Assembly: GCF_013623775.1 (NCBI RefSeq)
Contig: NZ_JABFAM010000005.1
Span: 62,001 to 126,000, forward strand
Origin: Rufibacter sp. XAAS-G3-1
GTDB taxonomy: Bacteria > Bacteroidota > Bacteroidia > Cytophagales > Hymenobacteraceae
Length of the DNA: 64,000 bases
Direction: 5' to 3'
Under the pieces are notes generated by a model that saw only the letters and a list, made by a program, of their open reading frames with translations, made no database searches and was not told the DNA's origin. Both the position numbers and the translations under genes were made by a program. The stretch's first letter is position 1, and each line of letters begins with the position of its first letter. Below, one piece after another: positions 1-8,493 of this stretch.

Positions 1-1
1 G

Positions 2-955
2 GCGGTGGTGGCGTTAGCCACGGTAGATTACTTGAACTACATTTCCTTGGGTGCCGCATCGGGGGCTTTCTTCAGTGCGTTAGGCGAAAATCTAGTCTGG
101 GTGCTGGTGCCGCTGGCGTTGTTAGCGGGAGTATACCTAATGAACTACAACTTCCTGATAGCGCACACCTACCCAGAGGAAATGCGCATCCGGAAACAGT
201 CTAAAGTAGGTGATTCTGCCGAGATTGGTTTTCTGCAGCGGTTTGGTGAGTTGGGAACCTTGATCAGCCTGGAACTGAAACTGATTCTGCGCCACAAACG
301 GCCGAAGTCCACTACCATGATGTCGGTGTTTTTTCTGGCGTATGGGTTCATCTTCTACACCAACAAGATCTACACCGACGGTTTCGCGATGCTCCTTTTC
401 CCGGGCATTTTCATGACCGGGTTCATGATGCTGAGCTACGGGCAGTTTGTGCCAGGCTGGCAAAGTGCCCATTTTGATGCCCTGCTTACCAAACGCCTGA
501 GTCCGTATACCTTTTATCTGGCTAAATTCTGGCTGTTTGTGCCAGCCTGTACTTTCGCCTATCTCATCACGCTCTTGTATGGTTTCATGCCTGGCATCGG
601 CGGAAAAATCATCCTCATCAACACGGCTTGTTTTCTTTATAACATTGGCATTAACACGTTTGTGGTGCTGTATCTGAGCACCTACAACAAAAAACGCATT
701 GACCTAAGCAAGAGCGCTTCCTTTAACTGGCAGGGCGTGGGTGCCTCGCAGTTCATCATGATGCTGCCGGCCTTGGTACTCCCCATCCTTATTTATCTGC
801 CGTTCGGGCTCATGGACAAACCTTGGTGGGGCATCGCCGCCGTGGGGGTGCTGGGCTTCCTGGGTTTTCTGTTCCACAAACAACTGCTGGGCGTGGTGGT
901 GAAACGCTTTCAGCAAGAGAAATACGCCATTGCCGCCGGTTTCCGCCAGGCTTAG
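2..955 (+). CDS. DUF5687 family ABC permease, 5' truncated
   Basis: Only the C-terminal ~317 residues are inside the window: the frame is open to the left edge, so the apparent GTG at position 5 is not the true start. The protein is strongly hydrophobic, with several predicted membrane spans near residues 30-50, 120-145, 175-200, 205-225, 250-270 and 275-295, separated by short basic loops such as the KRLSPYTFY stretch. This pattern and the ATPase directly downstream fit the Bacteroidota DUF5687 family, thought to be the membrane half of an ABC exporter. The substrate is unknown. The gene is followed at once by a 37-bp palindrome and then the ATPase start, so the two are probably co-transcribed. 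Family assignment is by recall and context. Confidence 0.75.
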   Translation, partial: AVVALATVDYLNYISLGAASGAFFSALGENLVWVLVPLALLAGVYLMNYNFLIAHTYPEEMRIRKQSKVGDSAEIGFLQRFGELGTLISLELKLILRHKRPKSTTMMSVFFLAYGFIFYTNKIYTDGFAMLLFPGIFMTGFMMLSYGQFVPGWQSAHFDALLTKRLSPYTFYLAKFWLFVPACTFAYLITLLYGFMPGIGGKIILINTACFLYNIGINTFVVLYLSTYNKKRIDLSKSASFNWQGVGASQFIMMLPALVLPILIYLPFGLMDKPWWGIAAVGVLGFLGFLFHKQLLGVVVKRFQQEKYAIAAGFRQA

Positions 956-991
956 TTTTTACCTTGTTTTCTGAAAAATAGCCTCAAAACG
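955..991. repeat. ~38-bp palindrome (family A)
   Basis: AGTTTTTACCTTGTTTT side facing AAAATAGCCTCAAAAC. It overlaps the DUF5687 stop codon by 1 nt and ends 2 nt before the ATPase ATG. Confidence 0.65.
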
Positions 992-993
992 AT

Positions 994-1686
994 ATGATAG
1001 AAGTTCGCGACCTCCAAAAGAATTACAACAGCGTAACCGTGGTGAACATACCGGCGCTTACCGTGCAGAAAGGGGAAACCATTGGCTTGGTAGGCAACAA
1101 CGGCGCCGGCAAGACCACGTTCTTCCGGATGATCCTGGACTTGATCCGGCCTTCCAAGGGTGAAGTGTTCAGCAAAGGCGAAAACGTGCGGGCTACCGAA
1201 GACTGGAAACGGTACACCGGCTCGCACCTGGACGAGGGCTTCCTCATCGATTTCCTGACCCCGGAAGAGTACTTCGCCTTCATCGGGAAACTGAATGGCC
1301 TGACGCCCGGCGATGTGCAGGCTTTCTTAGACAAGTTCCGGGATTTCTTCAACGGCGAGATTCTGGAGCAGCGCAAGTACATCAGAGACTTCTCCAAAGG
1401 GAACCAGAAGAAAGTGGGCGTGGCCGCCGCCGTCATGTCTGACCCCGAACTGTTGATTCTGGATGAGCCCTTCGCCAACCTAGACCCTAGTTCCCAGATT
1501 CGGCTCAAAAACCTGTTGAAAGACCTGAAACGCCAGGGCATGACCCTGCTCATCTCCAGCCATGACCTCAGCCACGTCATTGAAGTCTGTGACCGCATTG
1601 TATTGCTGGAAAAAGGCCAGGTGGTAGAAGACATGAAAACAAATGAAACTACGTTGCAGCAACTGGAAAGCTACTTTAATGTCTAG
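994..1686 (+). CDS. ABC transporter ATP-binding protein
   Basis: A 230-residue ABC ATPase. Walker A GNNGAGKTT lies at residues 34-42, a degenerate signature FSKGN at 133-137, Walker B LLILDEP at 153-159 and the H-loop histidine at 190. The signature reads SKGN rather than SGGQ, as is common in export-type ATPases that partner large permeases. It follows the DUF5687 permease with a 38-nt gap made almost entirely of a palindromic repeat, so only 2 nt separate the repeat from the ATG. There is no recognisable Shine-Dalgarno sequence. It probably energises the upstream permease at the inner membrane; the cargo cannot be told from sequence. Confidence 0.9.
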   Translation: MIEVRDLQKNYNSVTVVNIPALTVQKGETIGLVGNNGAGKTTFFRMILDLIRPSKGEVFSKGENVRATEDWKRYTGSHLDEGFLIDFLTPEEYFAFIGKLNGLTPGDVQAFLDKFRDFFNGEILEQRKYIRDFSKGNQKKVGVAAAVMSDPELLILDEPFANLDPSSQIRLKNLLKDLKRQGMTLLISSHDLSHVIEVCDRIVLLEKGQVVEDMKTNETTLQQLESYFNV

Positions 1687-1747
1687 AGTTGTTTATGGTT
1701 GGTGTGAGAAGCCGGTGCAGGAATGTACTGACTTTTTTGTGCGCTTC

Positions 1748-1783
1748 CGTCTTTGGCCGTTTTCATAAAACAGGCCGAAAACG
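1748..1783. repeat. Family A palindrome
   Basis: TTTGGCCGTTTT facing AAAACAGGCCGAAAAC, downstream of the ABC ATPase. Confidence 0.75.
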
Positions 1784-2047
1784 GGAAATTAAAATGCACA
1801 GGGTTGGCTTACTATTTTAGGGTTTTGCTTTTAGCTGAACCAATACCGGTTTTTGCAAGCAGGAAAAGGAGTGAAGTTGTTTTTTTCTTTCTTGCAATTT
1901 GTATTAATGCATAAAAGCTACTTGCTGAACATGAGAAGTGTTATGGGTGAAACCGCCCTGAGCGGCTGGAATCTGGGGGTGGGGTCTTGGTGCTTTCACA
2001 GGAGCAGCAACTGGCAGCAGGTCTCTTTCTATTGCTCCGGATAGATC

Positions 2048-2136
2048 GTCTATTCGGCAGTCCAGTTCCGGTTATTGGGCGTTTTCGACTGATAAGCCGA
2101 ATAGACTTCCGTATATACCATAGTTAGCTCAAATAA
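2048..2136. repeat. Hairpin plus left cassette flank
   Basis: GTCTATTCGGC (2048-2058) is exactly complementary to 2096-2106, extended by AGTC/GACT, followed by CGTATATACC and TTAGCTCAA, which recur inverted after the gene at 2762-2785. A possible recombination site or cassette end. Confidence 0.55.
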
Positions 2137-2141
2137 TAGAA

Positions 2142-2744
2142 ATGAAAGAAAAATTATTTATTACGGTTGCCTCATTCCTTTTCTGTATCAGCACATTTGC
2201 ACAAAAGCCGGAAATGGTCTATTACAACAAAAGCTGGGGTCTATTGGGTAGTACAGAAACGCTCCTGATTCCGGATAACTCAGGCTATCTCTTACAGCGA
2301 ATATACTTAGGAAAGTTGGCAGGCTCGACAATCGATACTTTGCAAATAAAAGAAGGGAAACTGAAAGGAAAGAAGTTTGAAGTTTCCCTAACTGACAAAA
2401 GAATGGCTCTACACTTCACTGGGAAGGACAGTTGGAAAAAGAATCTAAAATTTAAGGAATTCGATTCCTGCAGTACATTTGTGAACCAAAGGCAAAACTC
2501 ATATTATTCTTGGAACTTACATTACGACTTAGAACAATCTGCCAAAAAGAAGCTAGGCAATTCAAATGCTAAATGGGAAAACAGGCCAAAGCACGATTTA
2601 GAAGTCTTTTCTGTAAATTCTGTCAAAAGCGACAAAAGTATTTTTAGTAGGATGTGTCATGAAGAATTCAAACAGATTGCGGATTCAGTCTACAAATCAA
2701 ACTATGCCTTGCTCAATGATATCGCATTAGGAGAAAGGAATTAG
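2142..2744 (+). CDS. Secreted protein of unknown function in an AT-rich patch
   Basis: A 200-residue ORF with a clear signal peptide (Lys-rich start, hydrophobic core, ends near residue 20 at TFAQ) followed by a hydrophilic body rich in Lys, Ser and Asn. I do not recognise the family. Its base use is clearly more AT-rich than the flanking genes and its codons differ from them, suggesting recent acquisition. The gene sits inside a pair of imperfect inverted repeats (about 2112-2136 and 2762-2785) sharing the core TTAGCTCAA, and is preceded by a hairpin-forming segment at 2048-2106. This makes a single-gene cassette plausible. The ATG is chosen because the signal peptide starts there. Real coding is likely, function unknown. 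Confidence 0.7.
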   Translation: MKEKLFITVASFLFCISTFAQKPEMVYYNKSWGLLGSTETLLIPDNSGYLLQRIYLGKLAGSTIDTLQIKEGKLKGKKFEVSLTDKRMALHFTGKDSWKKNLKFKEFDSCSTFVNQRQNSYYSWNLHYDLEQSAKKKLGNSNAKWENRPKHDLEVFSVNSVKSDKSIFSRMCHEEFKQIADSVYKSNYALLNDIALGERN

Positions 2745-2761
2745 TAAAAAATAAAAAATTA

Positions 2762-2835
2762 CTTGAGCTAACACTGTATAAACGTCACCTCGGCCGACGG
2801 CCTCCGCCGCCGCTTACACGAGGCCGTTGCGCGAA
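2762..2835. repeat. Right cassette flank and GC-rich hairpin
   Basis: TTGAGCTAAC, then GTATAAACG, mirrors the left flank. A GGCCTC...GAGGCC and CGGCC...GGCCG paired segment lies at about 2791-2828. Confidence 0.5.
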
Positions 2836-2849
2836 AACAGAAAACAACA

Positions 2850-3542
2850 ATGATAACAGCAAGAGACCTATTATATCAAGCTTTAGACTATGACGGGTTT
2901 TGGAATACTTCCAAAAGTAGGATAGCTTCCAGACCATCACAATTACGTAAACTTCAATTAGAAAAACTTTTGGTTGGTTTTGGCATATCAAAAGTTAATG
3001 CTAAAAGTCACCATGCCCAGGTAAATAACGAACACACCATACAAATGGTAGACGTTGTTTCTGGGCATCATTCTAAATCAATGAATAGAACTGAGTACAT
3101 AAAAACTTTGAACAACTTCAAATATTTTAGTACTGGAGAATTTATTGCTGACGCTTCTAAAGAAAAGTATCAAGGTGTTATAGACGGAATTATTTCTACC
3201 GCCAAAAGTATTTTTCCAGAACAATTGGAAAAGATAAATGAACAACCAGTAAATCTTACGGCTTTGTTTCGTGATTTATATCATTTTAGGCTTAGCATAT
3301 ACCACATGGCTAAATACGACTTCAGTAAGAAAAGAATGAAACTGTTTTCAATTGAAGACGATTATGCTTTGTATTTGCGAACAAGGTTTATTGAATCAAT
3401 GGATGCTAATTTATCCGAAGTTGATGAAATTGTTTGTCTGCTAATTGACCCTGAAAAAAGAAGCCTTGAAGAAAATGAAATTGATTACCCAAACCATAAC
3501 TTTGAAATTATAGATAAGGAGTGGGAAAATAAAAGTCGTTGA
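2850..3542 (+). CDS. Hypothetical protein, AT-rich, probably acquired
   Basis: A 230-residue ORF with good coding character but no family I can name. It begins MITARDLLYQALDYDGF, has no signal peptide or membrane span, and is rich in Lys, Asn, Ile and Tyr, with an acidic C-terminal tail. Predicted mostly helical. It follows the upstream secreted gene after a GC-rich hairpin segment (2785-2835), and its low GC again differs from the housekeeping genes on either side. A cytoplasmic protein of an accessory module is likely, and a defence or stress role would be a guess. Downstream (3543-3840) I see only a hairpin at 3636-3659 and no gene. Confidence 0.65.
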   Translation: MITARDLLYQALDYDGFWNTSKSRIASRPSQLRKLQLEKLLVGFGISKVNAKSHHAQVNNEHTIQMVDVVSGHHSKSMNRTEYIKTLNNFKYFSTGEFIADASKEKYQGVIDGIISTAKSIFPEQLEKINEQPVNLTALFRDLYHFRLSIYHMAKYDFSKKRMKLFSIEDDYALYLRTRFIESMDANLSEVDEIVCLLIDPEKRSLEENEIDYPNHNFEIIDKEWENKSR

Positions 3543-3635
3543 CGAAATCTCCGCACAACAGCAGCTTTATAAAAGCAGGGCGGAAGGATATGAATTGAAC
3601 AAATTATCTTTAGTCAACAACAGCAAGGACATGGA

Positions 3636-3659
3636 GAGGCAGGACAAATTTCCCTGCCT
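3636..3659. other. Short hairpin in the accessory patch
   Basis: GAGGCAGG pairs with CCTGCCTC around an 8-9-nt loop. GCGTTAGGT lies about 15 nt downstream. May be a terminator or a cassette end. Confidence 0.35.
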
Positions 3660-3844
3660 CCATAAGGCTGTAAAGCGTTAGGTTTTATTTAACATAAAGT
3701 TGCCTATCGGCTCAACCTTCTGGTTCTCTCTTACTATATCCTATAGGTTTTACAGATACTATTTTGCAGACTATGTAGGAAGGATGATGCGGAAGCGTTA
3801 AGGAGAACAAATCTGAAAGCAAGTCACATCTAGGATAACGAGGC

Positions 3845-3881
3845 ATTTTTGGCCTGTTTTTACCAAAGCAGGCCAAAAACA
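3845..3881. repeat. Family A palindrome
   Basis: TTTTTGGCCTGTTTTT facing GCAGGCCAAAAAC. It ends 2 nt before the thioesterase stop. Confidence 0.8.
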
Positions 3882-3883
3882 GC

Positions 3884-4459
3884 TTACAATTTAAACCCCA
3901 GTTGGCACCGTTGCCCGGCCAGTGTAGAAATATTTTGGCGCAATTCCAGATTAGTCTTAATTTCCTTGAACTCGCGCTCAGACCGGGCTTTGATTTCTTT
4001 GCGCTGGATGGCCTCCATGAAGCGGCGGGCATCATCGGGGGTTTCCAGGAGCAGGCCGGGTACCTTGGCGGGTTTGTCGTCTTCGCCCTTGGCGACCATG
4101 GTAAAGTAAGACGTGTTGGTATGCTTCACGAAACCGGATTTCACGTTCTCGGCAATGACTTTAATGCCTACCATCAGCGAAGTTCGGCCCACATAGTTGA
4201 TGGAGGCCATCAAACTCACCAATTCGCCCACTTCCACGGGCTGCAGAAAGTTTACGCCGTCTACTGTTACCGTTACGCAGTAATTACCGGCGTGTTTGGC
4301 CGCACAGGCATACGCCACCTTGTCCATAAGCGACAGCAGAATGCCCCCGTGAATCTTCCCCCCGAAATTGGCATAACTGGGAATCATCAACTCGGTGAGG
4401 GTGGTGCGGGAGTGGGAAACTGGTCGGTAAAAGTCTGGTTCTTGTAAAAGCTGCTGCAT
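3884..4459 (-). CDS. Acyl-CoA thioesterase (hotdog fold)
   Basis: Hydrolyses acyl-CoA thioesters to free acid and CoA in the cytoplasm. The hotdog core is clear: an N-terminal strand followed by FGGKIHGGILLSLMDKVAYACA, the central helix with its conserved His-Gly-Gly, then GVNFLQPVEVGELV and YVGRTSLMVGIKV, which match the BACH/YciA-like acyl-CoA hydrolase family. The open frame begins at 4495, but the start at 4459 (MQQLLQEPDF) gives the usual N-terminus. The C-terminal ~50 residues are charged and extend past the hotdog domain. A palindromic repeat lies 3 nt past its stop. Chain-length preference cannot be deduced. Confidence 0.88.
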   Translation of the reverse strand: MQQLLQEPDFYRPVSHSRTTLTELMIPSYANFGGKIHGGILLSLMDKVAYACAAKHAGNYCVTVTVDGVNFLQPVEVGELVSLMASINYVGRTSLMVGIKVIAENVKSGFVKHTNTSYFTMVAKGEDDKPAKVPGLLLETPDDARRFMEAIQRKEIKARSEREFKEIKTNLELRQNISTLAGQRCQLGFKL

Positions 4460-4571
4460 GGCCGTTTGTGGGCTGTTTCCCCAAAAGTAAGGCAAAACGG
4501 GAGAATGGTAGTTCGGCTTCGTTCTTCTATTTCAAGGGAAACAGGATCAATGTTACCGCAATTACGGGCAA

Positions 4572-4898
4572 TTAGAGGAAGACCACGTCGTCAATCACCT
4601 GTTCGCCCATCTCAGAATTGATCAAGACCATCACTTTCCCTCTGGCCATGTTCAATTCATGCTTCAGCGGGGCCGAAGTAAGGCGCACGTATAGTTTGCG
4701 GTTGCGCACAAACACTTCCTGGGTTTTCAGGGAGATGGCTTTGCCCATGATTTTCTCCCAGGAACTTACCAACCGCACCTCGCTCAGTTTCCCGTTCAGT
4801 TTATAGGCTTTCAGCATGGCATCAATGCTATCTTTCAGGGAGATAGTATCGGCTTTGCGCATGAACGGACTTCTGGGGTTAAGCGGACGCAGGGACAT
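4572..4898 (-). CDS. DUF721 (DciA-like) protein
   Basis: A 108-residue DUF721 domain protein. The central motif VSSWEKIMGKAISLKT and the C-terminal LYVRLTSAPLKHELNMARGKV are typical of the family. DciA of Proteobacteria is the related protein that helps load the replicative helicase; whether the short Bacteroidota form does the same is inference. It lies downstream of recF on the same strand (311 nt gap), a neighbourhood seen widely in Bacteroidota, which supports a replication or repair role. An alternative start at the second Met (residue 13) is possible. Confidence 0.85.
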   Translation of the reverse strand: MSLRPLNPRSPFMRKADTISLKDSIDAMLKAYKLNGKLSEVRLVSSWEKIMGKAISLKTQEVFVRNRKLYVRLTSAPLKHELNMARGKVMVLINSEMGEQVIDDVVFL

Positions 4899-5020
4899 AA
4901 GGGCTCTTTTTTAGTGGTGCTACGGCGCTAAGGTACTGTATTTGCAGGCGCTTTGGTGAGGCTTTGAATAGATGAATTTACCCACTTGGTTATCCCCAAA
5001 TCCAGGTCAGTTATGCACGT

Positions 5021-5060
5021 CGGTTTTAGGTCTGATTATCAGGAAACAAGCCTAAAACAC
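5021..5060. repeat. Family A palindrome
   Basis: GGTTTTAGGTCTG facing AAGCCTAAAAC, between recF and the DUF721 gene. Confidence 0.65.
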
Positions 5061-5209
5061 CTTTCCTTCATACGAGAGTTGTCTTCTTTTTACGGTGATG
5101 CAGGAGATTTATTTAGCAAAGAGATGCTAGTGCTTGTTGGCAAAAGCATCAACTTAGGTGAACAGCTCAAATCGCAAAATGATGCTAAAAACTAACAACT
5201 AAACACTAA

Positions 5210-6322
5210 CTACTCCTCCTCAATGGTCTCAGCGGTACCTTCTGAGATTCTGAACCGGCGGATGTTGGTAGAGAGCGGCCGTAGGATTTTGTCGGTACGT
5301 TCCAGGTGGGTATCGGTCAGGAAAATCTGGCCGAAGGTGTTGTTGGCTACCAGTTGCATGAGCTGTTCAATGCGTTTCTGGTCAAGCCGGTCAAAAATAT
5401 CGTCTAAAAGCAACAGCGGTTTCTGGCCGTTTTTCTGGGAAAGTACCTCAAACTGAGCCAGCTTAAGCGCGATGACGTAACTCTTCTGCTGCCCCTGTGA
5501 CCCAAAGTTCTTCACGCTCTTGCTGTCCATCAGAAACACGAAATCATCTTTGTGCGGGCCCACGGTGGTGCGTTGCAGCAGCAGGTCTTTGCGCTGGCTC
5601 TGGTCTAGTAAGTACGCGTAGTTCTGCCGGGTCAATTGGCTCTGGTACGCCAAGGTCACTACTTCATGGGAATCTGACAAGTGGCGGTAATGGCGCTGGA
5701 ACACGGGCTCAAACGTTTCCAGAAAGGCGGCCCGCCGAATGCTCAACTCCGTACCCAACGGCATCAGCTGTTCATCCAGCACTTGCAGGTACTCCTTGTC
5801 TACGTAGCTCTTTTCATAGAACTGCTTCAAAAGTGAGTTGCGCTGTTTGAGTACGTACGTGTATTGGATAAGCAAATCAAGGTAGGAGTGGTCCAGTTGC
5901 GCCATGAGGCTGTCAAAGAACTTGCGGCGTTCTTCGCTGCCTTCCCTGATTAAATCGGTGTCATACGGTGAGATCAAGACCACCGGGAACTTGCCCACAT
6001 GCTCACTCACGCGGTCATAAGGGGCTTTGTTTAAGGTGATAATCTTTTTCTGACCCGTCTTTAAGTAACACTGAACCGCACTTACTTTTTCATCGGTTTT
6101 AAACCGGCCTCGTACAATAAAGTAGTCTTCGCCCTCTTTGATATTTTGCAGGTCTGAGGAGGTAAAGGCGCTTTTGGTGAGCGAAAGGTAATGGATGGCA
6201 TCCAGCAGGTTGGTTTTGCCGCTGCCGTTGTTTCCAATGAAACAGTTGATGTGCGAAGAAAAAGGCAAAGTGGCTTCCTCGTAGTTCTTGAAGTGCAGGA
6301 CGTGTAGATTTTCGAGGAGCAT
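5210..6322 (-). CDS. recF: DNA replication/repair protein RecF
   Basis: SMC-like ATPase that acts with RecO and RecR to load RecA at gaps. The 370-residue length is normal. Walker A GNNGSGKT is at residues 30-37; the signature region FGSQGQQKS and the Walker B KPLLLLDDIFDRLD lie in the last third, as expected. The start is internally consistent: MLLENLHVLHFKNYEEA is the standard RecF N-terminus. It is divergent from pdhA with a 138-nt intergenic region, and followed by the DUF721 gene. A stretch near 5412-5452 resembles the local palindromic repeat but encodes the conserved region just before Walker B, so it is probably ordinary coding sequence. Confidence 0.95.
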   Translation of the reverse strand: MLLENLHVLHFKNYEEATLPFSSHINCFIGNNGSGKTNLLDAIHYLSLTKSAFTSSDLQNIKEGEDYFIVRGRFKTDEKVSAVQCYLKTGQKKIITLNKAPYDRVSEHVGKFPVVLISPYDTDLIREGSEERRKFFDSLMAQLDHSYLDLLIQYTYVLKQRNSLLKQFYEKSYVDKEYLQVLDEQLMPLGTELSIRRAAFLETFEPVFQRHYRHLSDSHEVVTLAYQSQLTRQNYAYLLDQSQRKDLLLQRTTVGPHKDDFVFLMDSKSVKNFGSQGQQKSYVIALKLAQFEVLSQKNGQKPLLLLDDIFDRLDQKRIEQLMQLVANNTFGQIFLTDTHLERTDKILRPLSTNIRRFRISEGTAETIEEE

Positions 6323-6460
6323 GAACTTGTTTACAGATTTTTACTTAATTTCGCATGTTATAATACCTTACAGAAGGGAGCCCGGGCTAAATCTACTCTG
6401 AAAAAGCCGGTTGGCAAGCTCTGATTTTTTGACTTAACCCTTACGAACCAACATACAAGT

Positions 6461-7507
6461 ATGGCAGAGACGAAAGCAGCGAAGACGAATGATGCGAAAA
6501 CGGCAAAGGTAACCGCTGCCCCAGCATTTTCAAAAGAGACCTACATGCGCTGGTATGAGATGATGCAACTCATGCGCAAATTTGAGGAGAAAGCCGGCCA
6601 GTTATACGGCCAGCAGAAAATCAAAGGTTTCTGTCACCTTTACATTGGGCAGGAAGCCTGTGCGGCCGGTGCCATCACCGCCCTCACCAAAGACGATAAA
6701 TGGATCACCGCGTACCGCGACCACGCCCACCCGCTCGGGTTAGGCACCTCGCCCAACGCTGTCATGGCCGAACTGTACGCCAAAGCCACCGGCTGCTCTA
6801 AAGGCAAAGGCGGTTCCATGCACATTTTTGACAAAGAGGTAAATTTCGTAGGTGGCCACGGGATTGTAGGTGCGCAAGTGCCGCTTGGTGCCGGTCTGGC
6901 TTTTGCCGAGAAATACAACAAGACGGGCAACGTGTCCATCACGTACATGGGTGACGGTGCCGTACGCCAGGGTGCGTTGCACGAGGCCTTCAACATGGCC
7001 ATGCTCTGGAAACTGCCCGCCATCTTTGTGGTAGAGAACAACGGGTATGCCATGGGTACCTCGGTACAGCGTACGTCTAACGTGACCGAACTGTACAAGC
7101 TTGGTTTGTCTTATGACATGCCCTCTGAGGCCGTGAACGCCATGCGTTGCGAAGACGTGCATGACGCCGTAGCCCGCGCTGCTGAGCGCGCCCGCGCCGG
7201 GGAAGGCCCAACGTTCTTAGAATTCCGGACTTACCGCTACAAAGGCCACTCCATGTCTGACCCGGCTAAGTACCGCACCAAAGAAGAACTGGAGAACTAC
7301 CGCAACCAAGACCCCATTGAGAGCGTGCGTTTCACCATTCTGGAAAACAACTTCGCCACGGAGCAGGAACTAGAGGAAATTGACAACAAAATCAAGGCGC
7401 AGGTACAGGAGTCAGTTGACTTCGCGGAGAACTCTCCCTACCCAGAGGCAAGCGAATTATACACCGATATTTACGTAGAAAAAGACTATCCTTACGTGAT
7501 GGACTAA
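6461..7507 (+). CDS. pdhA: Pyruvate dehydrogenase E1 component, alpha subunit
   Basis: Thiamine-diphosphate-dependent alpha subunit of the E1 enzyme that decarboxylates pyruvate and passes acetyl to E2. The TPP motif runs from GDGAVRQG (residues 164-171) to ENN (192-194). The phosphorylation-loop region YRYKGHSMSDPAKYR is present near residue 260. An N-terminal ~22-residue Ala/Lys/Thr-rich extension precedes the family core. The beta subunit is not in this window; in many Bacteroidota it lies elsewhere. The gene is followed by an imperfect terminator hairpin at 7515-7570. A branched-chain 2-oxoacid substrate is less likely, given the strong PdhA resemblance. Confidence 0.93.
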   Translation: MAETKAAKTNDAKTAKVTAAPAFSKETYMRWYEMMQLMRKFEEKAGQLYGQQKIKGFCHLYIGQEACAAGAITALTKDDKWITAYRDHAHPLGLGTSPNAVMAELYAKATGCSKGKGGSMHIFDKEVNFVGGHGIVGAQVPLGAGLAFAEKYNKTGNVSITYMGDGAVRQGALHEAFNMAMLWKLPAIFVVENNGYAMGTSVQRTSNVTELYKLGLSYDMPSEAVNAMRCEDVHDAVARAAERARAGEGPTFLEFRTYRYKGHSMSDPAKYRTKEELENYRNQDPIESVRFTILENNFATEQELEEIDNKIKAQVQESVDFAENSPYPEASELYTDIYVEKDYPYVMD

Positions 7508-7514
7508 AAAACCG

Positions 7515-7570
7515 CGCCCGTGGGAACCCCGCATAACAATTTGGGGTTCAACGGGCAAGGCTTTTTCTCA
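7515..7570 (+). terminator. Rho-independent terminator after pdhA
   Basis: A GCCCGT...ACCCC arm pairs with GGGGTT...ACGGGC around a ~12-nt loop, followed by CTTTTTC. It lies 8 nt past the pdhA stop. Confidence 0.7.
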
Positions 7571-7604
7571 AGAACAGCATCTAAATCCTATTTTATAATT
7601 ACTG

Positions 7605-8327
7605 ATGTCAAATAACACAATCAAGCGCGAAGACGAACTGAAGCGGGAAGGCGAGTACGAGCTATTGGAAAACCCAGATGCGCTAGCCGACCGACTGTTA
7701 AAGTCTGAGAACTTTGTGGAGCGTAACAAAAACCTGTTCATCGGGGTGTTTGTGGCGATTGCCCTTGCCGTGGTAGGCGGGTTCCTGTATTACCAGAACC
7801 AGCAGACAAAGAACCAAGAAGCCTTAGCCGCCATGTTCCAGGCCGAGTACTATTTAGAGGCTGATTCTCTGAACAAAGCCCTGAACGGCGATGGCCAATA
7901 CGAAGGCTTTAAAACCGTGGCCGATGAGTACGGCAGCACCAAAGCCGGTAAACTGGCTAACTTCTATGCCGGAATCGTTTCTTTGAAACAAGGCAAATAC
8001 CAGGAGGCGTTGAACTACCTGGAAGAATTCAAGTCTGATGACCTTTTGCTGCAAGCCCGCGCCTACAGCCTGCAAGGCGATGCCAACCTGGAGTTAGGCA
8101 AAAGAGAGGAAGCCGCTTCCCTGTACAAGAAAGCCGCTGAGCACAAAGCCAACGACTTTTTCTCACCGCAGTACCTCCTGAAAGCGGCCGTAGCCTATGA
8201 AGCCGGTAACCAGTTCACCCAAGCCATTGAGGTGTATGACCGCATCATCGCAGATTATCCGCTAAGCCCAGAGGTAAACGATGCCAAGAAATACAAGGCC
8301 CGTGCCGAGGGATTAGCCAAGAAATAA
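7605..8327 (+). CDS. Membrane-anchored tetratricopeptide repeat protein
   Basis: A 240-residue protein: charged cytoplasmic N-terminus (1-43), one membrane span (about 44-63, LFIGVFVAIALAVVGGFLYY), then TPR-type helices from ~75 to the end (GKYQEALNYLEEF, GKREEAASLYKKA, NQFTQAIEVYDRI). The layout resembles YfgM-like periplasmic TPR proteins, which assist proteins after secretion; this is a resemblance, not proof. It stands alone between two strong terminators. Confidence 0.85.
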   Translation: MSNNTIKREDELKREGEYELLENPDALADRLLKSENFVERNKNLFIGVFVAIALAVVGGFLYYQNQQTKNQEALAAMFQAEYYLEADSLNKALNGDGQYEGFKTVADEYGSTKAGKLANFYAGIVSLKQGKYQEALNYLEEFKSDDLLLQARAYSLQGDANLELGKREEAASLYKKAAEHKANDFFSPQYLLKAAVAYEAGNQFTQAIEVYDRIIADYPLSPEVNDAKKYKARAEGLAKK

Positions 8328-8349
8328 GGCTCTTTGGAGTTCCATCAAA

Positions 8350-8395
8350 ACAGAGCGGCGGCCGGAATTATTTTCGGCCGCCGCTCTGTTTTTTT
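8350..8395 (+). terminator. Strong rho-independent terminator
   Basis: Perfect 15-bp stem, ACAGAGCGGCGGCCG (8350-8364) with its complement (8375-8389), a 10-nt loop, then a run of seven T. It ends the TPR gene. Confidence 0.92.
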
Positions 8396-8414
8396 ATGCA
8401 AATTTGCGTACAAC

Positions 8415-8452
8415 CGTTTCCGGGCTGGTTTTGGCAAAAAGAGCCGAAAACG
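8415..8452. repeat. Family A palindrome
   Basis: CGTTTCCGGGCTGGTTTT facing AGAGCCGAAAACG, upstream of ribH. Confidence 0.65.
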
Positions 8453-8493
8453 CAGAGCCCAGGGAAACCCAATCTCTTAAAACTCCTTCAAAA

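Noticed and set aside
1853-2044. 63-residue plus-strand frame
   Set aside because: No recognisable domain, no start signal, composition like non-coding sequence.
4986-5195. 69-residue plus-strand frame opposite the recF/DUF721 gap
   Set aside because: It crosses a palindrome copy, and I found no conserved features.
5405-5455. Palindrome-like insertion in recF
   Set aside because: The encoded residues fit the normal region before Walker B in length and sequence, so resemblance to the repeat is probably coincidental.
8395-8493. FMN riboswitch before ribH
   Set aside because: The region is a palindrome repeat; the conserved multi-helix RFN core is absent.
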